Shown one piece after another: positions 18,387 to 27,125 of a stretch of 64,000 nucleotides of DNA. Below the pieces are notes generated by a model that was given only the letters and a program-made list of their open reading frames with translations, was not told where the DNA came from and searched no databases. The stretch comes from Mycolicibacterium aromaticivorans JS19b1 = JCM 16368 (lineage in GTDB: Bacteria > Actinomycetota > Actinomycetes > Mycobacteriales > Mycobacteriaceae), in assembly GCF_000559085.1 (NCBI RefSeq), contig NZ_JALN02000001.1:4278001-4342000 (forward strand). Reading direction: 5' to 3'. A program made the translations under genes and the position numbers. Position 1 is the first letter of the stretch. Each line of letters opens with the position of its first letter.

Positions 18387-19256
18387 TCACAACAATCGCT
18401 GACGGTCGACCACCAGAACCGAGCAATCGGTGTTGTGCAGGGCCGCCGACCCGGTCGGACCCAGCAGTTCCTCGATGCCCCGGGCGTTGCGCGCGCCCAC
18501 TACGACGAGCTGGATGGACCCGGCGTGTTTGGCCAGATAGTTCAGCACGCTGCCGTGGATCGCAACCGGTCGGGCGTCCAGATCGGGATATTGGTTCTTC
18601 CAATGCGACAGCCGGCGGTCCAGTTGCGCGCGCACCATCCGATTGCCGTCGGAGACGGCGTGGGAGTCGTGGACGTCGGTGTAGCGCGACTGCCACGAGC
18701 CGAGAACCCGCAGCGGCGCGCCCCGCAAGCGCGCTTCGGCGACCCCGAACTGGAGTACCGCCGCGCTGTCGGGGGATTCGTCGAGCTCGACGACGATCCA
18801 GCCGGGATCATGGCCGGCGATCCGATCCTCGCCCCGCACGATCGTGACCGGGCAGTGCGCCGCGGTGACCAGCGCGGTCGCCGTCGACCCGATGCGGTCG
18901 GCGTCGAAGTGCTTGAGGCCGACCTCGCCGACGCAGATCATCGCCGCCACCCGGGAGGCGTCCACCAGCGTCGCGATCGGCAGACCCTGAAGGATCTCGA
19001 CTTCGAGTTTGACCTGCCGACCGGTGGCCTCGACCGCGTCTGCCGCGGAGCGGACCGCGAATTCGGCGCCGGCGAGCAGGCGCGCCTCCTCCTGCGGATT
19101 CGCCGGATCCGGGCCGGGCGGATGGATCGCATAGACCAGACGCAGGGGGATGTCGCGGCTGATTGCTTCGTCGATCGCCCACAACGCGGCCCGCACAGCG
19201 CCCCGAGAACCGTCGATGCCCACCACGATGGACGGCGGTGTGAACGATTCGGGCAT
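18387..19256 (-). CDS. Tandem universal stress protein
   Basis: A 289-aa protein with two USP domains. The first begins SIVVGIDGSRGAV and keeps ATP-loop features. The second (about 150-289) starts WIVVELDESPDS, lacks the usual G(S) start motif and may be structural. ATG 19256 follows GGGGAGCC; the frame is open to 19451, but that would run into the upstream gene. It lies between the DUF1876 gene (73 bases) and devR (33 bases) and probably shares one DosR-driven transcript. Confidence 0.9.
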   Translation of the reverse strand: MPESFTPPSIVVGIDGSRGAVRAALWAIDEAISRDIPLRLVYAIHPPGPDPANPQEEARLLAGAEFAVRSAADAVEATGRQVKLEVEILQGLPIATLVDASRVAAMICVGEVGLKHFDADRIGSTATALVTAAHCPVTIVRGEDRIAGHDPGWIVVELDESPDSAAVLQFGVAEARLRGAPLRVLGSWQSRYTDVHDSHAVSDGNRMVRAQLDRRLSHWKNQYPDLDARPVAIHGSVLNYLAKHAGSIQLVVVGARNARGIEELLGPTGSAALHNTDCSVLVVDRQRLL

Positions 19257-19329
19257 CAGGGGCTCCCCGGGACGGCGGACTCCATTGTCGCCGACGGCGA
19301 CATCAGCGCGCGGTGAAAACGCCGGGTCG

Positions 19330-19584
19330 CTAGCCGGCGGCGGCGTCGATCTCCGACATCGACGTCGCGAAGAGCTGACTGGCCAGGTTGGACAACGCCC
19401 TCGCGACGGCCACCTCGTCGCGCAGTTCCACAGCATGCTCGGTACCGGCATCCATGCAGGCAGTCCCCATACCCACCAGGGCGGTACTCCGCCAGGACAG
19501 CAGTGCGGTGGCCCGAGTGCGATCGGCGTCCTCGTCGACGGCGATCAACACGGCCGAATGCTTGGTCTGGTCGAGATCTTCCAT
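19330..19584 (-). CDS. DUF1876 (Rv1738-like) dormancy protein
   Basis: An 84-aa protein matching the DosR-regulon family of Rv1738/Rv2632c in length and pattern (AVDEDADRTRATALLSWRS, then VELRDEVAVARALSNLASQLF). Rv1738 resembles ribosome-hibernation factors and is among the most hypoxia-induced genes in M. tuberculosis. ATG 19584 is chosen because GAGGGGG lies 5 bases upstream; ATG 19602 in the same frame has no ribosome site. First gene of the minus-strand DosR unit. Confidence 0.85.
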   Translation of the reverse strand: MEDLDQTKHSAVLIAVDEDADRTRATALLSWRSTALVGMGTACMDAGTEHAVELRDEVAVARALSNLASQLFATSMSEIDAAAG

Positions 19585-19633
19585 GATGTCCCCCTCAGTC
19601 ATACCGATCCGACCATGGGGGCCGGCGTCGCTG

Positions 19634-19653
19634 ATAGGGGCTGAAGTCCCATC
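19634..19653 (-). promoter_or_regulatory. DosR (DevR) box upstream of the devRS unit
   Basis: The core GGGGCTGAAGTCCC (19637-19650) matches the DosR palindrome GGGACTWWAGTCCC at 12 of 14 positions. It is 50 bases upstream of the DUF1876 start, between that gene and the acyl-CoA dehydrogenase stop. Confidence 0.72.
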
Positions 19654-19673
19654 GGGGCGGGCCGTTCGGCGGC

Positions 19674-21065
19674 TCAGCGCTTCGGCTTCGGCGGCGCCAG
19701 AACCTTCATGACCATCCGCATCGCCGGCTCCGGAACGCGGTCTTTCATGGCGAGAGCGGTCTCGGCGACACGGCCGCGCGCCGGGGTGCCGCGGCCGAAC
19801 AGCCGGTTGAACGGACCGCCCGACGGTTCCAACTCGACATGCATCGGCGGCCCGCCGTCGGCGGCGCCGAGCGCCGAGGAGATCACGATCCGCTGGATCT
19901 CGCTGGTGCCCTCGAAGATGGTGTACAGCTTGGCGTCGCGGTACCACTTCTCCACCGGATGGTCGCTGATGTAGCCCCAGCCGCCCATGGTCTGGATGGC
20001 CCGCTCGGTGGTTTTGACGGCGATCTCGCTGGCGGCCAGCTTCGCCATCGAGCCTTCACCCCGCTCGAACGGGACGTTATTGGCGGCCATCCAGGATGCG
20101 CGCCACGTCAACAGCCGGGCGGCGTCGATACCGGTGGCCAGGTCGGCGAGCGGGAAGGCGATGCCCTGGTTGTCGATGATGGGAGCGCCGAACGCCTCGC
20201 GGCGGTTGGCGTAGGCGGTCACGTATTCCAGTGCGGCCCGGGCGATTCCCAGCGCCTGGGCCGCCACCATCGGGCGGGTCTGCTCGAATGTGCCGAGCGT
20301 CGCCGATCCGGAGCGCCGTCCGCCGGTCGCCATGGCCTCGCGGGTCTTGGCCAGCTTGTGCTCGAGCTTGTCCTGCCCGCCGAGCAGGTTCGCACCGGGC
20401 ACCCGCACGCCGTTGAACTTGAGCTCCGCGGTGTGCGATGCGCGGCACCCGAGCTTGTCGAGCTTGCGGACGAGCTCCAAACCCGGTGTGCCACCGGGCA
20501 CTACGAACAAGGCCTGTCCGCGGTGACCCAGTTCCTCGTCGACGACGGCGTTGACCACGTGCACGTTGGCGATGCCGCCGTTGCCGATCCACATCTTGTG
20601 CCCGTCGATGATCCAGTCATCACCGTCGCGACGGGCCCGGGTCCGCAGGTTGCGCACATCGCTGCCACCCTCGGGTTCGGAGATCGCCAACGCGGCGAGC
20701 TTCAGATCTCCCGGGGTGCCGAAGCATTCGGGCGCCCAGGTCAGCATCTGCTCGGGGGTGGCGGCCTGGCCGATCGCCGACAGCGCCAGCGCCGGCATGA
20801 CCACGGCCAAACCGATTCCCGCACAACCCCAGAACAGCTCCTCCATGAACATCGGCAGCGACAGGCCGGTCGGATCACCGATGAGGTCTCGGTAGAAGAG
20901 CGGACTGTAGAACCCCCGGCGGGCGGCTTCCTCGAGTACCGGCCAGGGAAACTCCTGGCGCTTGTCGTAGTCGGCGGCCACCGGCCGGATGCAGTGTTCG
21001 GCGAACTCGTGTGCGCGGCGAGCGAGATCGTGCTGCGCATTCGTCGGCGTGAGGTCCAGGCCCAT
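19674..21065 (-). CDS. Acyl-CoA dehydrogenase
   Basis: A 463-aa FAD-dependent dehydrogenase: N-terminal helical domain, central LAISEPEGGSDVRNLRT, C-terminal AIQTMGGWGYISDHPVEKWYRD in outline, and the catalytic Glu in IFEGTSEIQR. It oxidises an acyl-CoA to the enoyl-CoA in the cytoplasm. The C-terminal tail (about 400-463) is longer than in classical FadE enzymes and ends in basic/Pro residues. GAAGGGA lies before the ATG. It stands alone; the downstream DosR box separates it from the stress genes. Confidence 0.92.
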   Translation of the reverse strand: MGLDLTPTNAQHDLARRAHEFAEHCIRPVAADYDKRQEFPWPVLEEAARRGFYSPLFYRDLIGDPTGLSLPMFMEELFWGCAGIGLAVVMPALALSAIGQAATPEQMLTWAPECFGTPGDLKLAALAISEPEGGSDVRNLRTRARRDGDDWIIDGHKMWIGNGGIANVHVVNAVVDEELGHRGQALFVVPGGTPGLELVRKLDKLGCRASHTAELKFNGVRVPGANLLGGQDKLEHKLAKTREAMATGGRRSGSATLGTFEQTRPMVAAQALGIARAALEYVTAYANRREAFGAPIIDNQGIAFPLADLATGIDAARLLTWRASWMAANNVPFERGEGSMAKLAASEIAVKTTERAIQTMGGWGYISDHPVEKWYRDAKLYTIFEGTSEIQRIVISSALGAADGGPPMHVELEPSGGPFNRLFGRGTPARGRVAETALAMKDRVPEPAMRMVMKVLAPPKPKR

Positions 21066-21238
21066 CGTGCGTCCCTTCGACGCTTGGGTGATACCTCCGG
21101 TACCGCATGATCAAACGTCGGGCCGACGGCCGGGAAAAGTTGGAGCCCGGGCTGCCGCGGAGTCGGGTTGCACGGCAGCTCGGGGCTGACTGGGATATCG
21201 ACCGCCGACCGGTGGGTGTTACCGCCCTTTGCACCGAC

Positions 21239-21263
21239 GTTTTTTGCCCCTGGTGGCCGGGTA
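21239..21263 (+). promoter_or_regulatory. SigF-type promoter for the ChaB gene
   Basis: GTTT (21239-21242), a 16-base spacer and GGGTA (21259-21263) match the mycobacterial SigF consensus (GTTT-N15-17-GGGTA). The ChaB start is 26 bases downstream. Confidence 0.65.
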
Positions 21264-21289
21264 GTCGACTGGACACGGAGGTGATGTCG

Positions 21290-21709
21290 ATGCCCAAGAC
21301 AACCAAGCGCGGCGACGCCAAGAAGAGTGAGTTGCCCAGCACTTTGAAGAAGTCCGACGCGAAGGCGCAGCGGACGTTCGCCAAGGCACACGACGCGGCG
21401 GCCGAGGAGTACGGCGAGGGCGAGCGGGCCCACCGGGTGGCCTACAGCGCGCTCAAGCACAGCTATGAGAAGGTCGGCGACCATTGGGAGGCCAAGAGTT
21501 CCAAGGGGCCCTCGGATTCGCGGGCCCGCAGCGGTGGTCCCAACCCCAAAGGCAAGAGCGCCGAGGGGGTGGACGCCAATGCGAGCAAGAAGCATCTGCT
21601 CGACGTCGCCAGACGACTCGACATCAGCGGGCGTTCCTCGATGAACAAGGGCGAACTGGTCGAAGCGATCATGAAGGCTAATCGCCGCGAGAGCAGCCGC
21701 AACCGTTGA
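21290..21709 (+). CDS. ChaB-domain protein with C-terminal Rho-N domain
   Basis: A 139-aa basic protein. The ChaB domain spans about 12-65 (LPSTLKKSDAKAQRTFAKAH, then HRVAYSALKHSYEKVGDHWE). A disordered Ser/Gly/Lys linker follows, then a Rho-N/SAP-like helical domain (about 100-130, KKHLLDVARRLDISGRSSMN). ATG 21290 has GGAGG at the right distance; ATG 21284 is too close. In M. smegmatis a ChaB gene belongs to the SigF general-stress regulon, and the promoter found here agrees. The molecular function is not established; nucleic-acid binding is suggested by Rho-N. Confidence 0.85.
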   Translation: MPKTTKRGDAKKSELPSTLKKSDAKAQRTFAKAHDAAAEEYGEGERAHRVAYSALKHSYEKVGDHWEAKSSKGPSDSRARSGGPNPKGKSAEGVDANASKKHLLDVARRLDISGRSSMNKGELVEAIMKANRRESSRNR

Positions 21710-21717
21710 TCAACGGT
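21702..21717. terminator. 16-bp palindrome across two converging stop codons
   Basis: ACCGTTGATCAACGGT is perfectly palindromic and contains both the ChaB TGA and the opposing MFS TGA, with no bases between the genes. It may act as a short bidirectional terminator; it has no loop spacing or T tract, so this is uncertain. Confidence 0.4.
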
Positions 21718-23005
21718 CCGGACGAGGGCTGGCCTGCGCCGATTCGGAGTCGCTGAAGAACTCCAGCAGGTACCGGCTTTCCTCGATCTGGCCGATCGTG
21801 CGCCTGGCTTTGCGGCGGGTGATCAGGATGCCTGCGATCGCAAACGCCCACACCGCGTATTGGACGCACCAGGCCAGCCGGAACGATGCGAACGAGTAGC
21901 CGCCGGTCGCACCGATGATCACGCCCATCGCCTGCATGACCAGCAGTGAGGCCACAAAGCCGCCCATGTTCACCGCGCCCTGTGCGGTGCCCAGCGTCGA
22001 GCGCGGGTTGAAGGTACGGGCGAAATCGAAGCCGACCATCGAGCCCGGGCCGCCGAACGAGATCACCACGATCAGGAGCACCAGCAACCAGCGCGGTGCC
22101 GCGGACGGCAGCGCCAGCACCACCGTCCAGATGAGCGCATTGCTGATGACGATGCCCAGCACGATCCACGATCGCCGGTGCGGATGCCGGCCGGTGATGA
22201 TGCCGATCAACACCCCGAAGACGATCGCGGCGACCACCGAGATGGTCAGCAGTGTTCCCGCCTCACCGCGCGAAAGATTCTGCGCCACTGTCAGATACGG
22301 GACTCCCCACATCAACGCGAAGACGGTGACCGAGAACTGGGTGCCCATATGGGTGAAGAAGCCGAGCCGGGTGCCGGGTCGCATCCACACCGTCTTCACG
22401 CTGGCCAGCGTCTCGCGAACGCTGGTCACCGGATCATGGGCCGTCACACCGCTCGGGGTGTCTTTCACCAGAGCCAGGGTCAGCACCAGGGACAGCACGC
22501 CGAACGCCGCGACGGCGAGGTACGCCCGGGTCCACCCGGACCCGATGAGCAGCGACAGGAACGGCACCGCTGAAAGTACTTGTCCCAGTTGGCCTGAGAT
22601 GCCGGTCAACTGGGTCACCAACGGGATCTGACGTGGCCTGAACCAGTGCGGCACCAGCCGCAACACCGAGATGAACGTGAACGCGTCGCCGAGCCCCACG
22701 ACCGCGCGGGCGGCGATCGCGGTGGGCAACGACACAGTGACTGCCAGCACCAGCTGACCCGCGACCATCAGAGTCGCACCAGTCAGGATCATCTTTTTGG
22801 ACCCGAACCGGTCGAGGAGCAGTCCCGCCGGGATCTGTGCGGCCGCGTAGACGATCACCTGCAGCACGACGAACGTCGACAGCACGCCGGGGCTCGCCGA
22901 GAATCGCTTGGCAGCATCCAGGCCGGACACGCCCATGGTGGTGCGGTCCAGGACGGCGACGATGTAAGCCAACGTTCCCGTCGACCACACAATCCAGGCC
23001 CGCAC
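21710..23005 (-). CDS. MFS transporter
   Basis: A 431-aa protein with about 12 membrane helices. The loop between helices 2 and 3 has the MFS signature LLLDRFGSKK. The pattern resembles sugar-phosphate/anion:cation symporter-like MFS proteins. The start is GTG 23005 behind AAAGGA. It is 67 bases downstream of the ABC permease genes on the same strand and may be read from their transcript. Substrate unknown. Confidence 0.87.
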   Translation of the reverse strand: MRAWIVWSTGTLAYIVAVLDRTTMGVSGLDAAKRFSASPGVLSTFVVLQVIVYAAAQIPAGLLLDRFGSKKMILTGATLMVAGQLVLAVTVSLPTAIAARAVVGLGDAFTFISVLRLVPHWFRPRQIPLVTQLTGISGQLGQVLSAVPFLSLLIGSGWTRAYLAVAAFGVLSLVLTLALVKDTPSGVTAHDPVTSVRETLASVKTVWMRPGTRLGFFTHMGTQFSVTVFALMWGVPYLTVAQNLSRGEAGTLLTISVVAAIVFGVLIGIITGRHPHRRSWIVLGIVISNALIWTVVLALPSAAPRWLLVLLIVVISFGGPGSMVGFDFARTFNPRSTLGTAQGAVNMGGFVASLLVMQAMGVIIGATGGYSFASFRLAWCVQYAVWAFAIAGILITRRKARRTIGQIEESRYLLEFFSDSESAQASPRPDR

Positions 23006-23072
23006 TGTCCGTCATCCTTTCGCCGATTCGCCCCGACCAATCATCTCCCGGCCACGCAAATTGATTCCCGAG

Positions 23073-23873
23073 CTATACCCGGGTCGAGGCGGGATCGCCG
23101 CCGAAGCGTTGCGCCAGCCACACCGGGATGATCGCCAGCACGGTCAGCGTCGCGGCGACGACGTTGATCACCGGAGCCTGGTTGGGCCGGAACAGGTTGC
23201 CGAAGATCCAGATCGGCAGGGTCTGCACCGTCGGCCCCGCGGTGAACGTGGTGACGACGATCTCGTCGAAACTGAGCGCGAAGGCCAGGATCGCTCCCGC
23301 CACCAGCGCGCCCCGCATCATCGGGAACGTGACATAGCGAAACGTCTGCCAGCCCGATGCGCCGAGGTCGGCCGACGCGTCCTCCAGACCGGTGCCGAGC
23401 CGGCGCAGCCGGGCCTGGGTGTTGTTGAACACGATCACGATGCAGAACGTCGCGTGGCCGACGATGACCGTCGCCAGTCCCAGCGTCATCCCCAGTGCCG
23501 AGGTGAACGTCGCGTTCAGCGCGATACCGGTGACGATCCCGGGCAGCGTGATCGGCAGCACCACCAGGAAGCTGATGGTCTGCCGCCCGAAAAACTCGTA
23601 GCGCTGTACGGCGAATGCGGCCATGCTGCCCAACAGCAGCGCAAGAGCCGTTGCGCACACACCCACCACCACCGAGTTGGCCAGCGAATGCCACATACCG
23701 TCGCTGGCCCAAGCATCGGCCCACCACCGCAGCGTGAAACCACTTGGCGGGAAAGCGAAGGTCTTCGACGAGTTGAACGCGTTGAGCACCACCAGGAGCA
23801 GCGGCGCGTACAAGAAGACGAGCACGAACAGCGTCCAGATCCGGACCAGCCGGCGCAGGGTGGGCGACAGCAT
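23073..23873 (-). CDS. ABC transporter permease (PotC-like)
   Basis: A 266-aa inner-membrane permease of the spermidine/putrescine (Pot) type, with six predicted helices and the cytoplasmic EAA loop EDASADLGASGWQTFRYVTFP, which docks the ATPase. Its ATG shares one base with the preceding permease stop (TGATG), so the two are coupled. Last gene of the ATPase, binding protein, permease, permease operon. Confidence 0.92.
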   Translation of the reverse strand: MLSPTLRRLVRIWTLFVLVFLYAPLLLVVLNAFNSSKTFAFPPSGFTLRWWADAWASDGMWHSLANSVVVGVCATALALLLGSMAAFAVQRYEFFGRQTISFLVVLPITLPGIVTGIALNATFTSALGMTLGLATVIVGHATFCIVIVFNNTQARLRRLGTGLEDASADLGASGWQTFRYVTFPMMRGALVAGAILAFALSFDEIVVTTFTAGPTVQTLPIWIFGNLFRPNQAPVINVVAATLTVLAIIPVWLAQRFGGDPASTRV

Positions 23874-24706
23874 CAGACGTTCTCCAATGCGCCGGTGCGC
23901 CGCATCGCGAGCAGGTAGAGCACGATCGCCGCCAGCGGGATCAGCGACAGCGCGGCCGCCAGCGGCTGGTTGTTGGCGGTCACCAACTGTCCGTAGATGA
24001 TGTTGCCCAGCATCTGGGTTTTGCCGCCGACGATCGTCACCGCGATGTAGTCACCCATCGACAGTGAGAACGTGAAGATCGAACCGGCCGCGATGCCGGG
24101 AAACACCAACGGCGCCACGATGGTTCGCAGTGTGGTGAGATCTGATGCGCCCAGGTCGGAGCTGGCGTCGATCAGCGGGCCGGGCACCCGCTCGAACGCC
24201 GCGAACACCGGGATCACCATGTACGGCAACCAGAGGTAGGCCAGCGTGAGCACCGTGGCGATCAGGCCGTAGCCCGGTGTGTACCCGGCCATCCAGTGCA
24301 GCGGACCCTCCGGAGACAGCAACATCCGCCAGGCATAAGCCTTGACGAGATAGCTGGCCCACAACGGGGTGGTCACCGCGACCACCAGGGCCAATCGCAC
24401 GCGCGGTGAGGAGACCTTGGCCATGTACAGGCCGAGTGGTACGGCCAGCACGATGCAGATGGCGGTGACGCTCAACGCGATCCCGACCGTGCGCAGGGTG
24501 GCTGTGCGGAACACCGCGTCGGTGAGCACCCGCACGATGTTGTCGCCGGTGTAGGAGCGCACCACCGCGCCGGTGAAGGTGTCGGTGCTCCAGAAGGCTG
24601 AAAGCAGCAGTACGCCAAGCGATCCCAGGTAAGCCACCACCAGCCAGGCCAGTGGCGGAACGAGCAGGAAGGCGAGACGAAGGCGCTGGCTGATCCCGGG
24701 GCCCAC
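23873..24706 (-). CDS. ABC transporter permease (PotB-like)
   Basis: A permease of about 277 aa with six predicted helices and the EAA loop IDASSDLGASDLTTLRTIVAP. The frame is open to GTG 24748, which would overlap the binding-protein gene by 34 bases. GTG 24706, 8 bases after that gene's stop, is the simpler start. Pairs with the other permease to form the channel. Confidence 0.9.
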   Translation of the reverse strand: MGPGISQRLRLAFLLVPPLAWLVVAYLGSLGVLLLSAFWSTDTFTGAVVRSYTGDNIVRVLTDAVFRTATLRTVGIALSVTAICIVLAVPLGLYMAKVSSPRVRLALVVAVTTPLWASYLVKAYAWRMLLSPEGPLHWMAGYTPGYGLIATVLTLAYLWLPYMVIPVFAAFERVPGPLIDASSDLGASDLTTLRTIVAPLVFPGIAAGSIFTFSLSMGDYIAVTIVGGKTQMLGNIIYGQLVTANNQPLAAALSLIPLAAIVLYLLAMRRTGALENV

Positions 24707-24714
24707 CCGTCGGC

Positions 24715-25905
24715 TCAGCCCTTGATCTGCTGCCACTTGTCGACCCACTCGTTGTAGGCCGTGCAGTTGTCACCGCTGCCGTCCACGCATTGCTTCTGCG
24801 GCGTCGTCCAGTAGCTGATCTTCTCCGCATAGGCGGAATCGGTGGCGTGATAGGTGTCGCAGAACGTCTTGTCGCTGGTGAATTCGCAGGCTTTGGTCTG
24901 CGCGGGGGCCTCACCGAAGTACTCGGCCACCTGGGCGTTCACCTGTGGCGAGGTGATCCAATCCATCCACTGGTACATGCAATTGGGGTTCTTGGCCTTG
25001 GAGGAGACCATCCAGGTGTCCGACCATCCGGTCGCGCCTTCCTTGGGCAGCACAGTGGCGATCTTGAGTTTGTTGTCGGAGGTGATCATGTTGGCAATCA
25101 CCTGCCAGGTGGTGCCGATCACCGAGGTGCCGGACTCGAAGGCCTGCACCGCCTTGGTGTAGTCCGACCAGTATTCGCCGATGTTGCCGTGCTGCGCCTT
25201 TAGTAGATCCACCGCGGCATTGAGCTGGTCCTCAGTCAAGGAGTACGGATTCTTGATGCCGAGTTCGGGTTTCGTCTTCGACAGGTACAGCGCGGCGTCG
25301 GCGATGTAGATGGGGGAGTCGTAGGCGGTGACCTTGCCCTTGTATTCCGGGGCGCCGGGGAACACCGCACCCCAGCTGTCCGGGGCGCCCTTGACGACAT
25401 CGGTGTTGTACATCAGCAGGTTCGCGCCCCAGCCGTGCGGGATGCCATACATCTGGCCGTTCACCGAGTTCCACGGCTTGTCCTTGAGGAACGCCGAGAT
25501 GGTCTCGTAGTTGGGCACCAGCTTGGTGTTGACCGGGGCGACGTCGCCTGCGTAGATCAGGCGCAGCGTGGCGTCACCGGACGCCGACACGCCGTCGTAT
25601 TGACCGGTGCGCATCAACTGCAGCATCTCGTCGGAGGTGTTGCCGATCTTGACGTTGACCTTGCAGCCGGTCTTCTGCTCGAACGGGTGCACCCAGTCGA
25701 CCTTGGGGTCGTTGGACCCGTCCTCGGCGTAGCCGGGCCAGGCGATGAGGTTCAGTTGGCCTTCGCCCTTGCCGAGGGCCGACAACGGCTCCATCTTCGG
25801 CGGTGCGGTGGTGCCGCCGCCGGAGTTGTTGGAACTCGAACAGGCTGCGACCAGTGCGGCGCACACGGCTAGCGCAACGCCGAGGCGGCGGGTGGTGGTT
25901 CTCAT
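24715..25905 (-). CDS. Extracellular solute-binding lipoprotein (PotD-like)
   Basis: A 396-aa lipoprotein: basic start MRTTTRRLG, hydrophobic core and lipobox LVAAC with the lipidated C22, then a Ser/Gly linker. The mature part has the PotD/family-1 binding-protein layout (QLNLIAWPGYAEDG near the N-terminus). Five further Cys residues near the C-terminus (CEFTSDKTFC and KQC/NC) suggest disulfides. ATG 25905 has GAGGAGC upstream. It delivers substrate, possibly a polyamine or related small cation, to the permeases; specificity is unproven. Confidence 0.92.
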   Translation of the reverse strand: MRTTTRRLGVALAVCAALVAACSSSNNSGGGTTAPPKMEPLSALGKGEGQLNLIAWPGYAEDGSNDPKVDWVHPFEQKTGCKVNVKIGNTSDEMLQLMRTGQYDGVSASGDATLRLIYAGDVAPVNTKLVPNYETISAFLKDKPWNSVNGQMYGIPHGWGANLLMYNTDVVKGAPDSWGAVFPGAPEYKGKVTAYDSPIYIADAALYLSKTKPELGIKNPYSLTEDQLNAAVDLLKAQHGNIGEYWSDYTKAVQAFESGTSVIGTTWQVIANMITSDNKLKIATVLPKEGATGWSDTWMVSSKAKNPNCMYQWMDWITSPQVNAQVAEYFGEAPAQTKACEFTSDKTFCDTYHATDSAYAEKISYWTTPQKQCVDGSGDNCTAYNEWVDKWQQIKG

Positions 25906-25921
25906 GGCGAAGCTCCTCTTC

Positions 25922-26953
25922 TCAGGCGGACAGGGATCGGACGGCGCTGTCTGGCCAGGCCAGTACGACGGTTGCACCGTGAGTGAGGTCGGTGGATGCC
26001 TCGGCTGACAGCAGGGTTGCGGTCAAACCGACCCCGGATGCGTCGACGGCCACCCAGGTGATCGGTCCCGCGTACACCACTTCGGCGATTTGGGCTGTGA
26101 CACTGCGCATTCCGGCCGGGACGGTCTCCTCAGGTGCCAGCACGGCGATGCGTTCCGGGCGGATCGCGACGGTGCCGGGTCGGCCGACCAGCGCTTCGGC
26201 GGTCGCACCGTCGACCACATTGGAGGTGCCGACGAAGTCGGCGACGAACCTGTTGGCTGGGTTCTCGTAGACCTCGCGCGCGGCGCCGACCTGTTCGATG
26301 CGGCCCTCGTTGAACACCGCGAGCCGGTCGCAGAGGGTGAGTGCTTCGTCCTGATCGTGAGTGACGATCACGAACGTGATGCCGACCTCGCGCTGAATCG
26401 CCTTGAGCTCCACCTGCATCTGCTCGCGCAGTTTGAGGTCCAGCGCGCCGAGCGGCTCGTCGAGCAGCAGCACTTTGGGCCGGCCCACCAGCGCGCGGGC
26501 CAGCGCGACCCGCTGTTGCTGGCCGCCCGACAACTGCGCGGGCTTGCGCGCCGCGTGCCCGGACAGTCGCACCATGTCCAACGCGGCTGCCGTGCGCTCG
26601 CGGCGTTCGGCTTTGGGCACGCCCTTGACCTTCAGGCCGTACTCCACGTTCTGGGCGACCGTCATGTGCGGAAACAGCGCGTAGTCCTGGAAAACGGTGT
26701 TTGTGTCGCGCTTGGCCGGCGGCAACGCGGTGACGTCGGTGCCACCGAGGTGAACCGTGCCTGCGGTCGGCTGCTCGAAGCCCGCGATCATCCGCAGCAC
26801 AGTGGTCTTGCCCGAACCGGACGGACCGAGAATCGCGAACAGTTCCCCGTCGGCGACGGTCAGGTCGGCGCCCTCCACCGCGGTCACTTCGCCGAACACC
26901 TTTCGCACCCCGCGCAACTCGATCTGCGGTGCGCGAGAGGGGGCGGTCGGCAT
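25922..26953 (-). CDS. ABC transporter ATPase (PotA-like)
   Basis: A 343-aa ATPase: Walker A GPSGSGKT (43-50), Q-loop VFQDYALF, signature LSGGQQQ (141-147), Walker B VLLLDEP (161-167), switch His in VTHDQDEA, and a C-terminal TOBE domain (about 260-340). First gene of the importer operon; the binding-protein gene starts 16 bases after its stop. A 172-base gap separates it from the divergent DUF1906 gene. Confidence 0.94.
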   Translation of the reverse strand: MPTAPSRAPQIELRGVRKVFGEVTAVEGADLTVADGELFAILGPSGSGKTTVLRMIAGFEQPTAGTVHLGGTDVTALPPAKRDTNTVFQDYALFPHMTVAQNVEYGLKVKGVPKAERRERTAAALDMVRLSGHAARKPAQLSGGQQQRVALARALVGRPKVLLLDEPLGALDLKLREQMQVELKAIQREVGITFVIVTHDQDEALTLCDRLAVFNEGRIEQVGAAREVYENPANRFVADFVGTSNVVDGATAEALVGRPGTVAIRPERIAVLAPEETVPAGMRSVTAQIAEVVYAGPITWVAVDASGVGLTATLLSAEASTDLTHGATVVLAWPDSAVRSLSA

Positions 26954-27112
26954 GGGTGGATCCTACGGATTGAGTTGTCCACCCGCAGCGTCATGGTGGA
27001 CTTCGCCGGTCATCGAACCTCTGGGCCACCGGATTCGCGATCCACACCGTGGACGCCGAAATGTGATGCGATGTGACCGGTGTCGTTGGTGTAGTCGTTG
27101 AGGCAACTGTCA

Positions 27113-27118
27113 TATTCT
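27113..27118 (+). promoter_or_regulatory. -10 element for a leaderless DUF1906 transcript
   Basis: TATTCT matches the mycobacterial -10 (TANNNT) and lies 7 bases before GTG 27126, the spacing expected when transcription begins on the start codon itself. No Shine-Dalgarno is present, which fits leaderless translation. No clear -35 was seen. Confidence 0.5.
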
Positions 27119-27125
27119 GGGGCTC

